Assembly: GCF_024710485.1 (NCBI RefSeq)
Contig: NZ_JANJUQ010000030.1
Coordinates: 1 to 64,000, forward strand
Source: Flavobacterium sp.
GTDB taxonomy: Bacteria > Bacteroidota > Bacteroidia > Flavobacteriales > Flavobacteriaceae
Reading direction: 5' to 3'
Length of the DNA: 64,000 bases
Part shown: one piece after another, positions 8,626 to 16,773 of the stretch
Layout of the letters: every line of letters begins with the position of its first letter
How positions within the stretch are numbered: the stretch's first letter is position 1
Made by a program: the position numbers and the translations under genes
The notes under the pieces: generated by a model
The model's input: the letters and a program-made list of their open reading frames with translations, nothing else
Databases searched by the model: none
Told to the model about the DNA's origin: nothing

Positions 8626-10359
8626 TTAATTCGCTTTTCTTTTTTTCCAGAAATATTCACCCACAAAGTACAATGCCAATAATCCTAAGAAGTATTTAAA
8701 GTAGGATTGCGGTTGGCCTTCGCCACTCACGGTAGTGAACAAGCGATCCCAACGAATTTTATCCATCCCTGAAGCGTTACTGTCCCAACTCATCCAAATA
8801 AACACCGGTTTCCCCACAATGTGGTCTTCCGGAGTAAATCCGTAATAACGTGCGTCTAATGAGTTGTTTCGGTTGTCACCCATCATCCAGTAGTAATTTT
8901 TTTTGAAGGTATAACTATTGGTTTTTATATCGTTGATGTAAATATCATCGCCAACCACTTTCAGAGTATTGCCTTCGTATTCAGTGATGATGATTTTGTA
9001 TAACGGTAGGTTTTCTAAAGTCAGATTAATCGATTTTCCGACTTCAGGCATATAAATCGGTCCCATATTGTCGCTGTTCCAGCTGCGAGTTGTTGAAGGA
9101 TGTCCGTCTTTGTAATCCGGGAAAATTCCGTCTTCGGCACCGGTTTTTAAATAGCGTTCTACTGCCGCTACGCGAGGGTCTTTTTTCAATTCATCGGCTT
9201 TCGCTTGGGTAAGATTGGCTTGGAATATTAGGTTGGAAGAGGATAGCTTTAACTTATTTGCCAAGTCTCTGTCAACCGGTCCTAAAAGAAATGTATTGGT
9301 GCTGTCTTTTTCAATTACAGCAAAACTATAGCCTTCTTTGTCTAAGTATTGTTGAACCAAATTATTCTCCCACAACTTGGTTTCCATTTGGATTAAGGTA
9401 TTGAATTCGGTTACACCATATTGGTCAACAAACTCTTGCGTAATCGGTTCTTTCATTTTGATATTGAAACCGAATTGAGGTTTGGCCCTTTCCGGTAATA
9501 TCAACTCTTTTCCATTGATGTAAACCACGCCCTTTTTGATCTCTAAATTGTCACCCGGAATGGCTACACAACGTTTTACGTAGTTGGTTTTCTTGTCTAT
9601 AGGTTTATCATAACGACGGTCAGCCGGCAAGTACATATGAAATAGGGTGTCACGCGGCCAATTGAAAACTACGATATCTGCATTTTCAATTTTTTCAAAG
9701 CCCGGAAAACGGAAATAAGGCAATTGTAATTTATTCTGCCAAGAATTCGCATCGTGGTCGTTGTACAAATACGATTTGGTTTTGATAATCGGTAAGGTAT
9801 CATGAACCATAGGCGCAGCCACTGATGTCATAGGCGTTCTGGCACCGTAGTGAAATTTACTCACAAACAAGAAATCTCCGGTAAGCAATGATTTTTCCAA
9901 AGATGAAGACGGAATTACATATGGTTGCATTACGTAAGTGTGCACCAAAGTAGCAACAATTACTGCAAATAATAACGAACTGATGGTGTCTCCGGTTTTG
10001 GTTCTAGGCGTTAAATCGCGATCAGAAATATGGGTAACTTCTTGAGTGTAGTTGATGTAATAAAGATAAAATCCGAATGTTAGCGCTCCCAACCAACTTT
10101 CGGCAGTCGAATTGCGTCCGAAGCTTCTCAAGGTTTCTACCCAAACTACCGGAAACATGAGTAAATTAATAATCGGTATAAACAGCAATACAGTCCACCA
10201 AGTTGGTCTTCCGATAATCTTCATTAAGATAATGGCGTTGTATACCGGAACAAAAGCTTCCCATCTTTTTCGGCCTGCTTTTTCATAGAGTTTCCAAGTA
10301 CCTAAGCCGTGAATAACTTGAATTATCAAAACGAAAATTAACCATTGCGTTGCTGACAT
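8626..10359 (-). CDS. lepB: Signal peptidase I (long flavobacterial form)
   Basis: Cleaves signal peptides from exported proteins at the outer face of the inner membrane. 577 residues, against about 324 in E. coli. Residues 1-115 carry four hydrophobic segments (a DUF5684-like membrane domain); a further TM (about 128-145) leads to the catalytic serine in PSSSLEKSLLTGD (S153). The general base is K262 in NYVKRCVAIPGD. About 230 residues separate this lysine from the terminal box GDNRNNSLDARYYG (494-507), roughly 100 more than in E. coli, so a large periplasmic insertion is present. A last TM lies at about 555-570. The gene is essential in most bacteria; it follows dapB after 71 bp. Confidence 0.95.
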   Translation of the reverse strand: MSATQWLIFVLIIQVIHGLGTWKLYEKAGRKRWEAFVPVYNAIILMKIIGRPTWWTVLLFIPIINLLMFPVVWVETLRSFGRNSTAESWLGALTFGFYLYYINYTQEVTHISDRDLTPRTKTGDTISSLLFAVIVATLVHTYVMQPYVIPSSSLEKSLLTGDFLFVSKFHYGARTPMTSVAAPMVHDTLPIIKTKSYLYNDHDANSWQNKLQLPYFRFPGFEKIENADIVVFNWPRDTLFHMYLPADRRYDKPIDKKTNYVKRCVAIPGDNLEIKKGVVYINGKELILPERAKPQFGFNIKMKEPITQEFVDQYGVTEFNTLIQMETKLWENNLVQQYLDKEGYSFAVIEKDSTNTFLLGPVDRDLANKLKLSSSNLIFQANLTQAKADELKKDPRVAAVERYLKTGAEDGIFPDYKDGHPSTTRSWNSDNMGPIYMPEVGKSINLTLENLPLYKIIITEYEGNTLKVVGDDIYINDIKTNSYTFKKNYYWMMGDNRNNSLDARYYGFTPEDHIVGKPVFIWMSWDSNASGMDKIRWDRLFTTVSGEGQPQSYFKYFLGLLALYFVGEYFWKKRKAN

Positions 10360-10430
10360 ACTATATTTTTTTAGAATTTATGCAGTAATAGGTTGGCAAT
10401 TACTGTTGTTTGTTACATTTTTTTGATGGT

Positions 10431-11135
10431 CTATTTCAAATCCAATACATCTTTCATGGAAAACACGCCTTTTTTGTCTTGAATCCATTCGGCGGCCAAA
10501 ACTGCTCCTAAAGCAAAACCTTCGCGATTGTGCGCCACGTGTTTGATTTCGATAAAATCCACGTCAGAGCTGTAAAAAACACTGTGCGTTCCGGGGATGT
10601 TTTCGATGCGTTTGGCCTCAATGTGAATTTGATTGTTTTCGGCTTGATCTTCAGTCCAAGATTCGTAATCCGAATGTTGGATAATACCTTTAGCTAATGA
10701 AATTGCGGTTCCGCTGGGAGAATCCAGTTTTTGCGTATGGTGAATTTCTTCCATCGATACTTTGTAGACATCGGCAAAACGTGCCATCATTTTGGCCAAA
10801 TATTCGTTCAGTTCGAAGAATAAATTCACACCCAAACTAAAATTGGAACCATAAAGAAACGTTCCATTTTTGGCTTCGCACAAACGAACCATTTCATCGT
10901 AACGGTCGAGCCAACCGGTAGTTCCCGAAACTACAGGAACATTCGCTGATAAACAAGTTGAGATATTGTCTACTGCCGCTGTCGGTACGCTGAAATCGAT
11001 GGCTACATCGGCATTTTCTAATCCGTTATAAGTGTTGGATGCGTCCTTCCTTAACACGATTTCGTGTCCTCTTTCCAAAGCAATTCTTTCGATTACTTTT
11101 CCCATTTTTCCGTAGCCGAGTAGTGCAATTTTCAT
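10431..11135 (-). CDS. dapB: 4-hydroxy-tetrahydrodipicolinate reductase
   Basis: NAD(P)H-dependent reductase of the diaminopimelate/lysine pathway, which supplies peptidoglycan precursor. 234 residues, the short form seen in Bacteroidetes (E. coli has 273). The Rossmann motif GYGKMGKVI (8-16), SGTTGW, and the catalytic block EIHHTQKLDSPSGTA with the two histidines and lysine are all present. It overlaps the upstream DUF5683 gene by one base (TGATG), so translation is probably coupled. Confidence 0.96.
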   Translation of the reverse strand: MKIALLGYGKMGKVIERIALERGHEIVLRKDASNTYNGLENADVAIDFSVPTAAVDNISTCLSANVPVVSGTTGWLDRYDEMVRLCEAKNGTFLYGSNFSLGVNLFFELNEYLAKMMARFADVYKVSMEEIHHTQKLDSPSGTAISLAKGIIQHSDYESWTEDQAENNQIHIEAKRIENIPGTHSVFYSSDVDFIEIKHVAHNREGFALGAVLAAEWIQDKKGVFSMKDVLDLK

Positions 11136-11692
11136 CAGAATCGATAGTTTAAAGTTAGTCCGAGATTGGGTTTGGCGGTAAAGTCATTTTGATACACATC
11201 TGGCGCTACCGACAGTTTTTCGTTTACGTTAAACTGTATCAAATGCGCGTCTACATTGGCGTCAACAATGTTCAATATGTAAAAGCCAAGTGTTACCATC
11301 AATGATAAATCGCGATTGCGTTGGTAAAAGCGTTGCGCCTGAATCAAACGACTATCGTCCAAATATTGGTATTGGTCGTCGTTAAAGCCGGCCAATCTCC
11401 TTTTGTAAGCGTCGCGGTAACTGTGGTATTTTTTGTTGTTGTCTAAATAGAAATACATACTGGTTCCCAAAGCACCGTAAACAATCGGGATTTTCCAATA
11501 TTTTTTATTGTAAGCTTGTCCTAATCCGGGTAGTACAGCCGAATAGAAGGCAGCTTTGGAAGGTGTTAACGGGTCAATTTCTCTCATTTTAGTCGTGTCT
11601 TTGGCTACCAAACCTTCGGTTATTTGCTGGGCATGTAGCGATGGTTTTCCTAAAAGAAAACACAAGACCAGTATGTAGAAAAAACGACTCAC
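11135..11692 (-). CDS. DUF5683 domain-containing exported protein
   Basis: 185 residues with an N-terminal signal peptide (MSRFFYILVLCFLLGKPSLHA, cleavage near AQ). The conserved core is PSKAAFYSAVLPGLGQAYNKKYWKIP followed by hydrophobic segments (IVYGALGTSMYFY and LMVTLGFYILNIVDANVDAHL), the hallmark of the DUF5683 family, which is found in Bacteroidetes in exactly this place between parB and dapB. Function unknown; the position next to chromosome partition and signal peptidase genes suggests an envelope role. It abuts parB (shared base at 11692). Confidence 0.85.
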   Translation of the reverse strand: MSRFFYILVLCFLLGKPSLHAQQITEGLVAKDTTKMREIDPLTPSKAAFYSAVLPGLGQAYNKKYWKIPIVYGALGTSMYFYLDNNKKYHSYRDAYKRRLAGFNDDQYQYLDDSRLIQAQRFYQRNRDLSLMVTLGFYILNIVDANVDAHLIQFNVNEKLSVAPDVYQNDFTAKPNLGLTLNYRF

Positions 11693-12591
11693 TATCCTTG
11701 GATTAGTTTGATAATGCGATTGAAATCTTCTTCAGAATGAAACGGAATCGTGATTTTTCCTTTACCGTTTGCTGCTACTTTTACATCGATTTTGGTACCG
11801 AAGAAATTCACAAACGCCTTTTTCTGGTCTTCCGCTACATTGAAACTTTCGCCTTTTTTAGATTTCGGCGGAGCCGGTTTGCGGCTGTCCTGATAGTTTT
11901 TTACCAAAGCTTCGGTTTCTCGTACGGAAAGATTCTGGCTGATGATTTTGTGGTAAATATCGGTTTGGATGTCTTGGTCTTCAATGTTGATGATGGCTCG
12001 CCCGTGGCCCATACTGATAAACCCGTCACGAATACCGGTTTGGATAATCGGGTCTAATTTTAACAATCGCAAGTAGTTGGCAATAGTCGAACGTTTTTTG
12101 CCCACACGCTCACTCATTTGTTCTTGAGTCAATTGGATTTCGTCAATCAAACGTTGGTAGGAAAGCGCAATTTCTATCGGGTCTAAATCGTGGCGTTGGA
12201 TGTTTTCTACCAAAGCCATGACCAACGATTCGTTATCATTGGCAATACGAATGTAAGCCGGAACCGTAGTTAAGCCAACTATTTTGCAGGCACGCAAACG
12301 GCGCTCACCTGAAATTAATTGGTATTTATTAAAGTCTAATTTACGAACGGTAATCGGTTGGATTAGTCCTAATTCTCTGATGGAAGAAGCCAATTCCTGT
12401 AATTGTTCTTCGTTGAAATTGGTTCGGGGTTGAAACGGATTGATTTCGATGGCATCGATATCCAATTCAATAATGTTTCCGACTACTTTGTCGGCATTTT
12501 TATCGTTTACTGATTTGATATCGTTTTCCGGATCTTTTAGTAAAGCCGATAATCCTCTTCCTAAGGCTTGTTTTTTTATTGCTTTTGCCAT
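11692..12591 (-). CDS. parB: Chromosome partitioning protein ParB
   Basis: Centromere-binding CTPase-type protein that loads on parS sites and works with ParA. 299 residues. N-terminal LGRGLSALL (9-17), the ParB box INPFQPRTNFNEEQLQELA, GERRLRACK and the CTP-binding MALVENIQRHDLDPIE motif are present, then a helix-turn-helix (MSERVGKKRSTIANYLRLLKL) and a C-terminal dimerisation domain. Three bases separate it from parA. No parS-like 16-bp palindrome was seen in the window. Confidence 0.96.
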   Translation of the reverse strand: MAKAIKKQALGRGLSALLKDPENDIKSVNDKNADKVVGNIIELDIDAIEINPFQPRTNFNEEQLQELASSIRELGLIQPITVRKLDFNKYQLISGERRLRACKIVGLTTVPAYIRIANDNESLVMALVENIQRHDLDPIEIALSYQRLIDEIQLTQEQMSERVGKKRSTIANYLRLLKLDPIIQTGIRDGFISMGHGRAIINIEDQDIQTDIYHKIISQNLSVRETEALVKNYQDSRKPAPPKSKKGESFNVAEDQKKAFVNFFGTKIDVKVAANGKGKITIPFHSEEDFNRIIKLIQG

Positions 12592-12594
12592 GGC

Positions 12595-13362
12595 TTAGTT
12601 GCTGTTTTTCTTGATGATTTCTTGCGCCAAACTCAAATAGTTGGTAGCACCTCGGCTGGTAGCGTCGAAGTTGATGATGCTTTCACCGAAACTTGGTGCT
12701 TCGCTCAATTTTACATTGCGCTGGATGATGGTTTTGAATACCATATCGTTGAAATGTTTTTGCACTTCTTCTACCACTTGGTTAGACAAACGCAAACGCG
12801 AGTCGTACATGGTGAGTAGTAAACCCTCGATGTCTAAATTTGGGTTGTGGATTTTTTGCACACTCTTGATGGTATTCAACAGTTTGCCCAAACCTTCCAA
12901 AGCAAAGTATTCGCATTGGATCGGAATTACCACACTATCGGCAGCTGTTAAGGCGTTTAGGGTAAGCAATCCTAACGACGGTGCGCAATCAATCAAAATA
13001 TAATCGTATTGATCTTTCACACTTTCCAAGGCTTGTTTAAGCATGTACTCGCGGTTTTCTTTGTCCACCAATTCAATCTCAATTGCCACTAAGTCGATAT
13101 GAGCCGGAATGACAGAAACATTCGGCGCCGAGCAAGTAATTGTGGCTTCCTGCGGCGTGTTGCTGTGTTCCAAAATTTGATAGGTTCCGATTTCAACACT
13201 TTCTACGTCAATTCCTAGTCCGGAACTGGCATTGGCTTGAGGGTCAGCGTCGATTAACAGTACTTTTTTCTCTAAAACTCCCAAAGATGCGGCAAGATTT
13301 ACAGACGTTGTTGTTTTTCCTACACCACCTTTTTGGTTGGCAATTGCAATGATTTTACCCAT
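12595..13362 (-). CDS. parA: Chromosome partitioning ATPase ParA
   Basis: Soj-type ParA, 255 residues, with the deviant Walker A KGGVGKTTT (11-19), the Walker A' DADPQANASSGLG and Walker B YILIDCAPSLGLLTLNAL. Short N-terminus without a DNA-binding HTH, so a chromosomal type. First gene of a leftward operon parA-parB-DUF5683-dapB-lepB-wbqC. Confidence 0.97.
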   Translation of the reverse strand: MGKIIAIANQKGGVGKTTTSVNLAASLGVLEKKVLLIDADPQANASSGLGIDVESVEIGTYQILEHSNTPQEATITCSAPNVSVIPAHIDLVAIEIELVDKENREYMLKQALESVKDQYDYILIDCAPSLGLLTLNALTAADSVVIPIQCEYFALEGLGKLLNTIKSVQKIHNPNLDIEGLLLTMYDSRLRLSNQVVEEVQKHFNDMVFKTIIQRNVKLSEAPSFGESIINFDATSRGATNYLSLAQEIIKKNSN

Positions 13363-13386
13363 TTATTTTCGATCAATTTTAAGCCG

Positions 13387-13416
13387 TAAAAATACGATTA
13401 ATTATGGCTTTGTCAA
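13387..13416 (-). promoter_or_regulatory. Putative promoter of the parAB operon
   Basis: On the minus strand TTG (13416-13414) is followed after 19 bp by TATTTTTA (13394-13387), one mismatch from TAnnTTTG, 25 bp before the parA start. Confidence 0.45.
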
Positions 13417-13454
13417 GGCTTATTTGTTAACATTTAGGTAAAGTTTTTAAGCCC

Positions 13455-13486
13455 TTAGTTTTCAGTCTCAGTCTCAGTTTTCAGTC
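13455..13486. repeat. Imperfect RACTGA tandem repeat
   Basis: Read on the minus strand the stretch is GACTGA-AAACTGA-GACTGA-GACTGA-AAACTAA, an imperfect hexamer array between parA and the SDR gene; further GACTGCGACTG-like traces lie at 13500-13520. Simple intergenic repeat, function unknown. Confidence 0.6.
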
Positions 13487-13521
13487 AAAAATCTCTAGAC
13501 CGTGACTGCGACTGACCACTT

Positions 13522-14403
13522 TTATTTGTTTCCTTTGTTCTTAATCATCGCCTCTAACATATCCCACATTTCCTGAGGGATTTTTTCCAAAAGATTGAAT
13601 TGCCCGGCGCCTTGCAGCCATTCGCCACCATCTATAGTCACCACTTCTCCGTTGATGTATGCTGAAAAATCAGAAACCAAATAGGCGGCTAAATTGGCTA
13701 ATTCCTGATGGTCGCCCACGCGGCGCAAAGGTACTTTTTTCGCCATATCAAATTTTTCCGCTAAGTCACCCGGTAAGAGTCTATCCCAAGCACCTTTGGT
13801 AGGAAATGGTCCAGGCGCAATGGCGTTCATGCGTATGCCGTATTTGGCCCATTCTACAGCCAAACTGCGGGTCATAGCCAAAACACCGGCTTTAGCAGTA
13901 GCACTCGGCACTACATAACCCGAACCGGTCCAAGCGTAAGTGGTAACTATATTCAACACGTTACAATTGGTTTGTTTGGTGTTAATCCAATGTTTTCCAA
14001 AGGCCAACGTACAGTTTTTGGATCCTTTCAATACAATATCGATGATGGTATCAAAAGCATTAGCCGATAGTCTTTCGGTAGGTGAAATGAAGTTACCTGC
14101 AGCGTTGTTCAATAGCACATCCACTTTACCGAAGGTTTTTAAAACTTCAGCCAACATGGCTTCGACTTGGTCATAATGTCGCACATCACATTGCAATGGC
14201 AAGCATTGTCCACCGGTTTGGGTTTCCAATTCGGCTGCCGTGGTTTTTAGTTTCTCTAAATCGCGAGAGGTGATGGCGACTTTAGCGCCCAATTCTAAAA
14301 AGTATTTGGTCATGGCTTTACCCAAGCCGCTTCCGCCTCCGGTTACTACGATTACTTTGTCTGCTAGGGCGTTATCGCGTAGCATTTTTGCTGAAAAATC
14401 CAT
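13522..14403 (-). CDS. SDR oxidoreductase, 2,4-dienoyl-CoA reductase-like
   Basis: 293 residues. The NADP-binding motif TGGGSGLGKA (21-30), the CDVRHYDQ acidic turn and NNAAGNF motif place it in the classical SDR fold. The usual YxxxK is replaced: the segment reads VVPSATAKAGVLAMTRSLAVEWAKYGIRMNAIAPGPF, so serine stands where tyrosine is expected while the lysine is kept. This is the pattern of mitochondrial/peroxisomal-type 2,4-dienoyl-CoA reductases, which use a different tyrosine. The C-terminal QFNLLEKIPQEMWDML tail fits the same group. Likely role: beta-oxidation of unsaturated fatty acids. Directly upstream (34 bp) lies the aminotransferase gene, same strand. Confidence 0.82.
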   Translation of the reverse strand: MDFSAKMLRDNALADKVIVVTGGGSGLGKAMTKYFLELGAKVAITSRDLEKLKTTAAELETQTGGQCLPLQCDVRHYDQVEAMLAEVLKTFGKVDVLLNNAAGNFISPTERLSANAFDTIIDIVLKGSKNCTLAFGKHWINTKQTNCNVLNIVTTYAWTGSGYVVPSATAKAGVLAMTRSLAVEWAKYGIRMNAIAPGPFPTKGAWDRLLPGDLAEKFDMAKKVPLRRVGDHQELANLAAYLVSDFSAYINGEVVTIDGGEWLQGAGQFNLLEKIPQEMWDMLEAMIKNKGNK

Positions 14404-14437
14404 ATCTTTTTTATTTTGAGTAAATATATTGTTTTAA

Positions 14438-15565
14438 TTACAATTGGCGAAGTCTTTCGGCTGCGCTCATCAAAGTTTCATCGTCTTTGGCAAAGCAAAA
14501 ACGAATGCGCTTATGGTCATCGCCATTGGCATAAAAAATAGAAATTGGTATGGTAGCCACACCCAATTCGGTGACCAATCTTTTGGTAAAATCGATGTCG
14601 CTTTCCTCGCTGATATCTGCATACGAAGCTACTTGAAAATATGTGCCTTCACAGGGCAAGAGTTTGAGTTTAGTTTCTTGCATCAAACCTTGGAAGAAGT
14701 CTCTTTTTTGTTGGTAAAATTGGCCTAAAGCTTTTACGTCGACTACCTCTATGTACTCATTTAAGGCATGTTGGGCAATACTGCTCACGCTGAATACCAA
14801 AAACTGGTGTACTTTTTTAATCTCACGCATTAAATCCTCCGGCGCAATCACATAACCAATTTTCCAACCGGTAATGTGAAACGATTTTCCGAAAGAAGAA
14901 ATGGAAATGCTGCGTTCCCACAATTTAGGACGGTGATGGACTGAAATATGCGGTTGTTCAAAAGTGATGTATTCGTATACTTCATCGGATAAAACCAAAA
15001 GGTTAGGGAAGGCGTGGACGAGTTTTTCCAGCTGTTCAAAATCGGTTGCAGTCCACATTTTTCCGGTAGGATTGTGCGGATTGTTTATAATAATCAGTCG
15101 GGTTTTTTCGTTTACCGCTGCGGTTATAGTTTCCCAATTCGGCGTAAAATCGATGTTAAGGGCTACGCGAACGGGTTTGGCATTACTCAACAAAATCGGT
15201 GCTTCATAGCAATCGTAGCTTGGGTCTAAAATGATGACTTCTTCTTGGGCTATGACTAAGGCCTGAATGGTAGCAAAAATGCCTTCGGTAGCACCGGCAG
15301 TAATCAGGATTTCTTCTGTAGGAACCACTGTTCTGCCATAGGATTGTTGGGTTAAGACAGCAATTTTGTCCAACAACGACGGTAATCCGCTCATGGGTGT
15401 GTATTGGTGTACATTGGCAGTTGCCAATTTGGCTACAATCGCTGTCAATCGTTCGTCCACGGGAAAATTCGGGAAGCCTTGCGATAAGTTGATGGCTTGG
15501 TGTTCGGTAGCCATTTGCGACATTACGGTAAAAATGCTGGTGCCGATATGCGGAAGTTTTGACAT
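14438..15565 (-). CDS. Pyridoxal-phosphate aminotransferase, methionine aminotransferase type
   Basis: Class I/II PLP enzyme, 375 residues from the ATG at 15565 (MSKLPHIGTSIFTVMSQMA); 11 further codons upstream fall in the terminator and are not expected to be translated. INLSQGFPNFPVD, NNPHNPTGKMW, LSDEVYEYITFE and the PLP-lysine block SSFGKSFHITGWKIGY are all seen. The sequence pattern is that of E. coli YbdL, a methionine-preferring transaminase, and of kynurenine-aminotransferase-like proteins. It may act in methionine salvage from 2-keto-4-methylthiobutyrate. Substrate is inferred. Confidence 0.85.
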   Translation of the reverse strand: MSKLPHIGTSIFTVMSQMATEHQAINLSQGFPNFPVDERLTAIVAKLATANVHQYTPMSGLPSLLDKIAVLTQQSYGRTVVPTEEILITAGATEGIFATIQALVIAQEEVIILDPSYDCYEAPILLSNAKPVRVALNIDFTPNWETITAAVNEKTRLIIINNPHNPTGKMWTATDFEQLEKLVHAFPNLLVLSDEVYEYITFEQPHISVHHRPKLWERSISISSFGKSFHITGWKIGYVIAPEDLMREIKKVHQFLVFSVSSIAQHALNEYIEVVDVKALGQFYQQKRDFFQGLMQETKLKLLPCEGTYFQVASYADISEESDIDFTKRLVTELGVATIPISIFYANGDDHKRIRFCFAKDDETLMSAAERLRQL

Positions 15566-15586
15566 GCCTTTGTTTTTGGTAAAGAT

Positions 15587-15619
15587 AAAAAAAAGCACCT
15601 CGATTGAAGTGCTTTTTTA
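15587..15619 (-). terminator. Bidirectional-looking intrinsic terminator
   Basis: AAAAAAGCAC (15589-15598) pairs with GTGCTTTTTT (15609-15618), giving U-tracts in both directions. It separates the metal-efflux operon from the aminotransferase. Confidence 0.75.
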
Positions 15620-15637
15620 ATGGTGACTTAGCAAATA

Positions 15638-16771
15638 TTACTCTTCCGATTTGTTTTTTAGCTGCATGAGCAAAGTGTAGGCGCCTTTAACGGCAATGTT
15701 TTTGTTCTTTAAAACTTCATGATTCAAAATCTCGGTAAAGCCGTTTTCATTATCTCCGATTTTTACTGCGGTCATTTCAAATTGACGCTCATTTATTTTT
15801 ACAAAAACATATTCTTTACCTTCAAAAGTTACTATCGCGTCTTCGGGTAAAGTAGGCACAGCATGTCGCTTCAAATCAACCACCGCATTCATATACATGC
15901 CCGGCAAGAGGGTTTTATCGTATTTGTCGAAGTGACAGTGAACTTCAGTGCTGTGTTCGTCGGTAGCGATGTCTTTACTGATGAGAATGATTTCACATTC
16001 ATGTTTTTTATCGGGTTGACTGTTGGTGTAAGCCACTACTTTTTGGCCGATAAACAGTCCGTTAATGTCTTTTTCAAACACTTTTAGGTTCAAATGAATA
16101 TCATCCGGATTGATGAGTTCGAACAAGATGTCGGCCGGATTAACATACTTCCCGATGTTCACATTCACCTTAGAAACAAAACCGTCAATAGGTGAGAGGA
16201 TGTTTACGCTTTTAGAAATGGTTTTTTCCGACAGTGTTCTCGGATTAATGTGAATTAATCGCAGTTTTTCCCCTAAGGCATTAAGTGTGATGCGCAAGTT
16301 TTTGTATTCGGCATCGGCCATTTGATACACTTTGTCGCTGCTGGCTTTGTTCTGATTCAAATCGCGTTGGCGCTCGTATTCTTTTTCGGCGAAATACAAT
16401 TTGGATTGCGTGGTTAAGTATTCTTGTTGCAACTGAATATACTGTTGGTCTTCCATCACGGCAATTACTTCATTTTTGCTAACGTGCATACCCGGAAGCA
16501 GTTTAGTACTTTTTAAATAACCGCCCAAAGGCATACTCACGGAAACCAAGTTTTGCGGAGGGACATCGATAACGCCGTTCAAATTGACAGTAGCGGATAC
16601 CGTTCTTTCTTGAGTTGGTTCGATTACTAAACCTGCATTTTGATATTGTTTGTCCGTAAGGGTAACTATTTTTTCGGAGGCATTATTGGTGTTCGTTTCC
16701 GATTCGCTTTTATTTGAGTTGCAGCTCAAACTAATAAAGGCCAAAGCTGCTAATATGATGTTTGTTTTCAT
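15638..16771 (-). CDS. RND efflux periplasmic adaptor (CzcB/CusB family) lipoprotein
   Basis: 377 residues from the ATG at 16771 (MKTNIILAALAFISLSC, lipobox with C17); an upstream in-frame ATG at 16801 would lie inside the pump gene and lack a signal peptide. The chain has the barrel-sandwich and alpha-hairpin layout of membrane-fusion proteins: VSVSMPLGGYLKSTKLLPGMHVSKNEVI, a coiled-coil hairpin (QQEYLTTQSKLYFAEKEYERQ), then ILSPIDGFVSKVNVNIGKYVNP. It links the inner-membrane pump to the outer-membrane channel. It starts 2 bp after the pump-channel fusion gene. Confidence 0.9.
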   Translation of the reverse strand: MKTNIILAALAFISLSCNSNKSESETNTNNASEKIVTLTDKQYQNAGLVIEPTQERTVSATVNLNGVIDVPPQNLVSVSMPLGGYLKSTKLLPGMHVSKNEVIAVMEDQQYIQLQQEYLTTQSKLYFAEKEYERQRDLNQNKASSDKVYQMADAEYKNLRITLNALGEKLRLIHINPRTLSEKTISKSVNILSPIDGFVSKVNVNIGKYVNPADILFELINPDDIHLNLKVFEKDINGLFIGQKVVAYTNSQPDKKHECEIILISKDIATDEHSTEVHCHFDKYDKTLLPGMYMNAVVDLKRHAVPTLPEDAIVTFEGKEYVFVKINERQFEMTAVKIGDNENGFTEILNHEVLKNKNIAVKGAYTLLMQLKNKSEE

Positions 16772-16773
16772 GT

